A stretch of 9,406 nucleotides of DNA from an uncultured bacterium (GTDB lineage: Bacteria; Patescibacteriota; Minisyncoccia; Moranbacterales; GWC2-37-73). Under the pieces are notes generated by a model, which did not search any database, was not told the DNA's origin, and saw only the letters and a list, made by a program, of their open reading frames with translations. Positions within the stretch are counted from its first letter, which is position 1. Every line of letters starts with the position of its first letter. The stretch is from assembly GCA_903866285.1 (NCBI GenBank), contig CAIPMZ010000079.1, positions 1 through 9,406 of the forward strand. Direction: 5' to 3'. A program made the position numbers and the translations under genes. Positions 9,082 to 9,406 of the stretch are shown in pieces.

Positions 9082-9406
9082 CTATTCCACAGTCACGCTT
9101 TTTGCCAGGTTGCGAGGCTTGTCAACATCGTAGCCTTTAGAAACGCCAACATAGTAAGCCAAAAGTTGCAAGGGAATCACGGATAGCAGCGGTGTGAGCA
9201 TTTCCAGGGTTTTAGGGATGAAAATTACATCGTTGGCCTGCTTTTTAATTTCTTTATCGCCAACTGTGGCAATAGCGATAATCTTTCCTCCGCGCGCTTT
9301 AATTTCCTGCATCCCAGAAATATTTTTTTCATAAACACTATCTTTTGGCACCACAAAAAGCGAGGGGAAATTTTTATCAATAAGTGCAATCGGCCCATGT
9401 TTCATT
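9082..9406 (-). CDS. glmS: Glutamine-fructose-6-phosphate aminotransferase, C-terminal part
   Basis: GlmS makes glucosamine-6-phosphate from fructose-6-phosphate and glutamine, the first step towards UDP-GlcNAc for the cell wall. Only the last 107 or so residues, from the second SIS (sugar isomerase) domain, are inside the window; the gene continues beyond the right edge. The segment begins at the conserved KHGPIALID and ends with GYDVDKPRNLAKSVTVE, the standard GlmS C-terminus with the active-site lysine in NLAKSVTVE. The Met at the edge is internal, at the position where the family has Leu or Met in ELKHGP, and is not the start. It is followed by a strong terminator. Confidence 0.95.
   Translation of the reverse strand, partial: MKHGPIALIDKNFPSLFVVPKDSVYEKNISGMQEIKARGGKIIAIATVGDKEIKKQANDVIFIPKTLEMLTPLLSVIPLQLLAYYVGVSKGYDVDKPRNLAKSVTVE

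Overview
The window looks like a piece of an AT-rich bacterial genome, probably from the Candidate Phyla Radiation (Patescibacteria). The clues are a stand-alone Elp3, gene spacers made of short degenerate AT-rich words and hairpins, and proteins whose best likeness is to families I associate with that group. This placement is inference. TGA ends several clear genes (85-aa gene, csoR homologue, hypothetical protein A), so the standard bacterial code applies and the TGA-recoding lineages are unlikely.

Left part (1-1330, mostly + strand): tRNA-Ile(GAT) with its own terminator, an 85-aa protein of unknown function, and a 179-aa protein with an HNH-like H-H-N-H pattern. Both proteins have good ribosome binding sites and are followed by hairpin terminators. 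Middle left (1277-3750, - strand): thioredoxin reductase, a CsoR/DUF156-type repressor with its own promoter and operator, and undecaprenyl-diphosphate phosphatase. Centre (3753-6206): a Trm9/ALKBH8-like methyltransferase (-) and Elp3 (+), whose start codons abut in the sequence CATATG. Right part (6306-9406, - strand): the C-terminus of GlmS, RlmN, and two diverged paralogues of unknown function (A and B). A and B lie in a tandem duplication that also copied the 3' end of rlmN.

Two themes deserve attention. First, Elp3 makes the cm5 side chain on wobble uridine 34, and the adjacent methyltransferase closely resembles Trm9, which in eukaryotes esterifies that side chain to mcm5U. The pair suggests a minimal bacterial mcm5U-type pathway, which with RlmN makes the window rich in RNA modification. 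Second, repeat elements sit inside coding sequences without breaking the frame: three in elp3, two in rlmN and one in uppP. One of those in elp3 is a copy of a 38-bp palindrome that also serves as the apparent trxB terminator. This resembles the in-frame palindromic elements known from Rickettsia.

The A/B duplication has an unusual pattern. A 152-bp block (rlmN tail plus spacer) differs at one base between the copies, the 5' leaders and terminators are well conserved, and the two proteins share only about a third of their residues. There is no gene-free stretch longer than 300 bases.
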